A stretch of DNA of 64,000 nucleotides from Thermoanaerobaculia bacterium (GTDB lineage Bacteria > Acidobacteriota > Thermoanaerobaculia > Multivoradales > J023), in NCBI GenBank assembly GCA_030431255.1, contig JAUIJL010000020.1:1-64000 (forward strand), given 5' to 3'. Numbering within the stretch: position 1 is the first letter of the stretch; the number at the start of each line of letters is the position of its first letter. Below the pieces are notes generated by a model, which saw only the letters and a program-made list of their open reading frames with translations, had not been told where the DNA came from and did no database searches. The position numbers and the translations under genes are program-made. This document shows positions 61,137-64,000 of the stretch, piece after piece.

Positions 61137-62390
61137 ATGACCAACGCCAAAGACCTCATCGCCCTGGAAGACGCCTATGGCGCCCACAACTACCATCCGC
61201 TCGATGTCGTCATCGAGAAGGCCAAAGGTAGTTGGGTTTGGGATGTAGCCGGCAAGAAATATCTCGACCTCCTGGCGGCCTATTCGGCGGTGAACCAAGG
61301 TCATTGCCACCCGCGAATCGAGGCGACGATTCTCGAGCAAATTCCCAAGCTGACCTTGACCTCGCGCGCTTTCCGCAACGACAAGCTCGGCCCCTTCTAC
61401 AAATTCGTCACCGAGCTCACCGGATTCCAGCGTTTCCTGCCCATGAACACCGGTGCCGAAGCGGTCGAGACGGCGATCAAAGCCGCTCGCAAATGGGCCT
61501 ACACCAAGAAGGGTGTGGCCGAGGGCCGAGCCAAGATCTTGGTTTTCGAAAACAACTTCCACGGCCGTACCACCACCATCGTCGGCTTCTCCTCCGATGA
61601 TCAATACAAAGACGGCTTCGGACCTTTCACCCCGGGATTCGAGATCCTTCCTTATGGAGATGCCGACGCCGTCACCGCGGCCATGGATGAGAACGTCTGC
61701 GCCATCCTGATCGAGCCGATCCAGGGTGAGGGCGGCATCATCATTCCGGAAGACGGATTCCTCAAGCACCTCCGCTCCCTCTGCGATCAACACAACGCCC
61801 TGCTGCTTTGCGATGAAATCCAGAGCGGCTTGGGCCGAACCGGAAAAATGTTCGCTTACCAGCACGAAGACATTCGCCCCGACGTGGTCATCGTCGGCAA
61901 AGCGCTCTCCGGTGGCTTCTACCCGGTTTCCGGCATCCTCGCCGACGAAGAGGTGATGGACGTCTTCCATCCGGGCGATCACGGCTCCACCTACGGTGGC
62001 AATCCGGTTGCCGCCGCGGTCGCAACCACGGCCCTCGAGGTCCTGGTGGACGAAAACCTGGTCGAGAAATCCGCGGAGCTCGGCACCTACGCCATTGAGC
62101 GTTTGAAGAAGCTCGAGACCGAAACCGACCACGTCAAAGAGGTTCGTGGCCGCGGGCTTTGGATCGGTGTGGAGCTGCACGCTTCCGCCGGTGGAGCGCG
62201 CCGCTTCTGCGAGGCTCTCGAGGACCTGGGTGTCTTGTGCAAAGAAACCCACGATCATGTGATCCGCATCGCCCCGCCGCTGTCCATCAGCCGCGAGGAC
62301 TTGGATTGGGGCCTGCAGATGATCGAGGACGTGTTGAAGGGCGAATCCTCCAAGGTCGAGAAAGAGGCCGAGGTCGCGGTCGCCGGTTGA
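61137..62390 (+). CDS. rocD: Ornithine aminotransferase (ornithine--oxo-acid transaminase)
   Basis: The product is 417 residues from the ATG at 61137 with GAGGAG five bases upstream; the ATG at 61107 would add ten unrelated residues. It is a class III PLP aminotransferase. LEDAYGAHNYHPLDVVIEKA and VWDVAGKKYLDLLAAYSAVN are typical of ornithine aminotransferase. MNTGAEAVETAIKAARKW, FENNFHGRTTTIVGFS, LIEPIQGEGGI, LCDEIQSGLGRTGKMFAYQH and VIVGKALSGGFYPVSG (PLP-binding Lys) complete the active site. It interconverts ornithine and glutamate semialdehyde, linking arginine breakdown to proline and glutamate. It stands alone and ends at a terminator. The C-terminal ~15 residues are a Glu/Val-rich tail. 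Confidence 0.95.
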   Translation: MTNAKDLIALEDAYGAHNYHPLDVVIEKAKGSWVWDVAGKKYLDLLAAYSAVNQGHCHPRIEATILEQIPKLTLTSRAFRNDKLGPFYKFVTELTGFQRFLPMNTGAEAVETAIKAARKWAYTKKGVAEGRAKILVFENNFHGRTTTIVGFSSDDQYKDGFGPFTPGFEILPYGDADAVTAAMDENVCAILIEPIQGEGGIIIPEDGFLKHLRSLCDQHNALLLCDEIQSGLGRTGKMFAYQHEDIRPDVVIVGKALSGGFYPVSGILADEEVMDVFHPGDHGSTYGGNPVAAAVATTALEVLVDENLVEKSAELGTYAIERLKKLETETDHVKEVRGRGLWIGVELHASAGGARRFCEALEDLGVLCKETHDHVIRIAPPLSISREDLDWGLQMIEDVLKGESSKVEKEAEVAVAG

Positions 62391-62443
62391 TCCGGTCGCC
62401 GTCTACGGGCGCCGTCTCCGGGGCGCTCAGCCCAGAAGTCGGA

Positions 62444-62479
62444 AAAGCGGGATGGCCCTCGAGGGCGATCCCGCTTTTC
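62444..62479. terminator. Bidirectional rho-independent terminator
   Basis: The hairpin arms AAAAGCGGGAT and ATCCCGCTTTT are perfect, with a GGCCCTCGAGGGCG loop that itself pairs, flanked by A and T tracts. It serves both the aminotransferase gene and the convergent PilZ-like gene. Confidence 0.92.
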
Positions 62480-62499
62480 TTTTCCGTCGATTCAGGAGC

Positions 62500-64000
62500 C
62501 TACCGGCCGATGCGCACCAGGAATCGATTGCCTTCCGGCTTTACCGAAAGCACCCGGCTCTGGCGATCGGCCATGTCCATGACCAGATGAATCTCGTTTC
62601 CCCGACGCTTTTTGTGCCAACCGAATCGAATCTGCCGAACCCCGCCCACACCGACCTGTAGGGTCGACAAGCTCGCCCGCCGGTCCACACCGAGCAATCG
62701 CACGACCTCCCGGGGCGACTCTCCGTCCAAACGGAAGTGATTCACCCGTGCTGAAGACGCCGCTCCGTCGACGGTAATCGTCAACAGCAATCCCTGCCCC
62801 TCGGCTCGCCAAGTCACGTCCGACAAGCTCTTGAACGCTTTTCCGCCGGCCGGACGGGAAGCGGTAGGAGGGGATGTCTGCCGAGGCTCAGGATCGGCGG
62901 CCTTCGGCGGCGGTGTTTCAGCCGGAGCTCGCGAAGGCGAGGCGGACTGTCGCGGGGGGGGCGAGGATCCTGGGGACGGTTTGGATTGAGATTCCCCAGG
63001 ATCTGCTTGGGTGGGTGTGGCTTTCGCCGGCGACTCGTCGACTTTTGAGCTGCCTGGCGCTTGGTAAACGCTTCCCGGCGCCGCAGACTGTGTCGCCGGA
63101 GCTTCAGTGGGAGGCGGGGTTACTTGAGCTTGGCCGTCCGCGCTGGCCCATTCGAATAATTGATCGCTAAAGAGGTACCCCAAGGCCGCCGCCAGCACCA
63201 AGACCAAAGACGCGATCGGCAAGATCGGTAGATCCCTTTTGGGCGCCGGGCGGTGGTCAAAATGATCCTCGCCCAAATGTTGGAGATAGGGATCCGACGC
63301 GGCGTCCGAAGGCATGGGGGTCACCAGAGGTAGCTCGGGCTCATCGGCCATCTTCGGATCCAACGGCAGGTCCAGGGCGAAATCCTGGTCCTTCATGAAG
63401 ACGTTGGAGAGCGAGTCGACCTCAGACTCCAGGGGCGGCGGAGCGAGGGGAGATTCGGGAGCAGCTTCCACCCCCGCAAACGAAAGCTCCCCCGGTTGAT
63501 GTCCCACCGATGGGGAGGGCTCGTGGCCAGTAACCTTTGGGATGTCAGCCTTTGGGATGTCAGCCTTTGGGATGTCAGCCTTTGGGATGTCGAACGCCGT
63601 GGGATCCGAATCCCAATCATCGGGCAGCTCCGAGCCTTCCGACTGGAGATCCTGCTCCGAGGGGCTGTCGAGCCCCTCACCCGAATCGAAAATCGAGCGT
63701 TCTTTCATCCCCCCGGGCAAGGCATGATCGGATGCGGCCGGCTGAGGTGCGGCCGGCTGAGGTGCGGCCGGCTGAGGTGCGGCCGGCTGGGGCACCGGCG
63801 GACGAGCAACGACCGGTGGAATCACCATGTCGCCCGCGGAAGGACTGACTTCCTGAACCGGAGCCGGGTGACGACTGGCCAGTCGATCCTTGATGTGTCG
63901 ACTGACCAGTTTGAAAATCAGCTGACGGTCCCGTTGCTCCAGAAACTTGAACTTTAGGCCGAAGCCCATTTCTTTGCCCGGTCCGCCATCCGTGGCTCGG
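62500..64000 (-). CDS. PilZ (partial) - membrane - AMIN-like protein, 5' end outside window
   Basis: The frame is open to the window edge, so the ATG at 63969 is internal. The first visible residues (GPGKEMGFGLKFKFLEQRDR) are the end of a PilZ domain, which binds c-di-GMP. A long Pro/Ala/Asp-rich cytoplasmic linker follows, with two repeat arrays, (AAPQP)n and (DIPKA)n. One transmembrane helix (LPILPIASLVLVLAAALGYLF) then leads to a Pro/Ser-rich periplasmic linker and a ~105-residue AMIN-like domain (DVTWRAEGQGLLLTITVDG, REVVRLLGVDR, NEIHLVMDMAD, LVRIGR). This suggests c-di-GMP control of a cell-wall or pilus-secretin contact. PilZ is inferred from the tail only. Confidence 0.75.
   Translation of the reverse strand, partial: RATDGGPGKEMGFGLKFKFLEQRDRQLIFKLVSRHIKDRLASRHPAPVQEVSPSAGDMVIPPVVARPPVPQPAAPQPAAPQPAAPQPAASDHALPGGMKERSIFDSGEGLDSPSEQDLQSEGSELPDDWDSDPTAFDIPKADIPKADIPKADIPKVTGHEPSPSVGHQPGELSFAGVEAAPESPLAPPPLESEVDSLSNVFMKDQDFALDLPLDPKMADEPELPLVTPMPSDAASDPYLQHLGEDHFDHRPAPKRDLPILPIASLVLVLAAALGYLFSDQLFEWASADGQAQVTPPPTEAPATQSAAPGSVYQAPGSSKVDESPAKATPTQADPGESQSKPSPGSSPPPRQSASPSRAPAETPPPKAADPEPRQTSPPTASRPAGGKAFKSLSDVTWRAEGQGLLLTITVDGAASSARVNHFRLDGESPREVVRLLGVDRRASLSTLQVGVGGVRQIRFGWHKKRRGNEIHLVMDMADRQSRVLSVKPEGNRFLVRIGR
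63534..63591. repeat. 15-base tandem repeat encoding (DIPKA)n
   Basis: There are three perfect copies of GATGTCAGCCTTTGG plus partial copies at each end. They encode DIPKA pentapeptides in the linker of the PilZ-like protein. Confidence 0.92.
63733..63792. repeat. 15-base tandem repeat encoding (AAPQP)n
   Basis: There are about four near-perfect copies of TGCGGCCGGCTGAGG, encoding AAPQP pentapeptides in the same linker. Copy number is likely variable between strains. Confidence 0.92.

Overview
The window looks like chromosomal DNA from a GC-rich Gram-negative bacterium. Outer-membrane machinery is plain: a TolC-RND pump, lipoproteins with lipoboxes, a large secreted surface protein and SurA-like chaperones. 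The signalling load is also heavy, with GGDEF/EAL, PilZ and a complete Che operon. No rRNA or other phylogenetic marker is present. The TatP/TatT pair, the metalloprotease tail with an FADGFESGD motif, very large VWA/SdrD-type proteins and PATAN/GAF/HEAT signalling genes make me favour an Acidobacteriota (Thermoanaerobaculia-like) or Myxococcota-like organism. That placement is inference and weak. No tRNA, rRNA, CRISPR array or phage module was recognised.

Region 1 (1-8.8 kb) is accessory and variable. Two tandem rhs genes share an ungapped, nearly identical core of about 2.2 kb (constant offset 5,623 bp). They end in unrelated C-terminal tips, each followed by a small unrelated gene that is a candidate immunity gene. 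The 5' end of the second rhs is chimeric: it runs antisense through a decayed transposase, then through a TPGxWK-type module, then into the Rhs N-terminal region.

Region 2 (8.9-13.4 kb) encodes two translationally coupled c-di-GMP proteins with complementary active-site decay: one has a good EAL and a poor GGDEF, the other the reverse. Region 3 (13.5-20.1 kb) is a TetR-TolC-adaptor-RND efflux operon with a recognisable promoter and palindromic operator. Region 4 (20.2-27.5 kb, minus strand) holds a secreted hypothetical protein, an orphan TatT-TatP solute-binding pair, an AMACR-like CoA transferase, a FadI-like thiolase, a degenerate acyl-CoA-synthetase-like protein and a small PHA-system-like protein. 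Region 5 (27.7-39.6 kb) carries an M48 metalloprotease with C-terminal repeats, an M36-like secreted metalloprotease, a 2,216-residue multi-domain VWA surface protein and a membrane-anchored unknown.

Region 6 (39.6-52.1 kb) is a chemosensory cluster. PATAN, GAF and CheY genes lie on the minus strand. CheA, CheW, a small periplasmic phosphate-binding-protein-like gene, MCP, HEAT, CheR and CheB lie on the plus strand, mostly overlapping or closely spaced. Region 7 (52.1-57.9 kb, minus) is a membrane-lipid modification operon: DUF1295 membrane protein, FAD oxidoreductase, DUF1365, Cfa, Cfa-like methyltransferase and an ACT protein. Several genes start at GTG or TTG inside the previous stop codon. 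Region 8 (58.0-60.7 kb, minus) is two SurA-N-like proteins coupled to a HupE/UreJ-type membrane protein. Region 9 (61.1-64.0 kb) holds ornithine aminotransferase and the 3' part of a PilZ-membrane-AMIN-like protein, facing each other across a bidirectional terminator.
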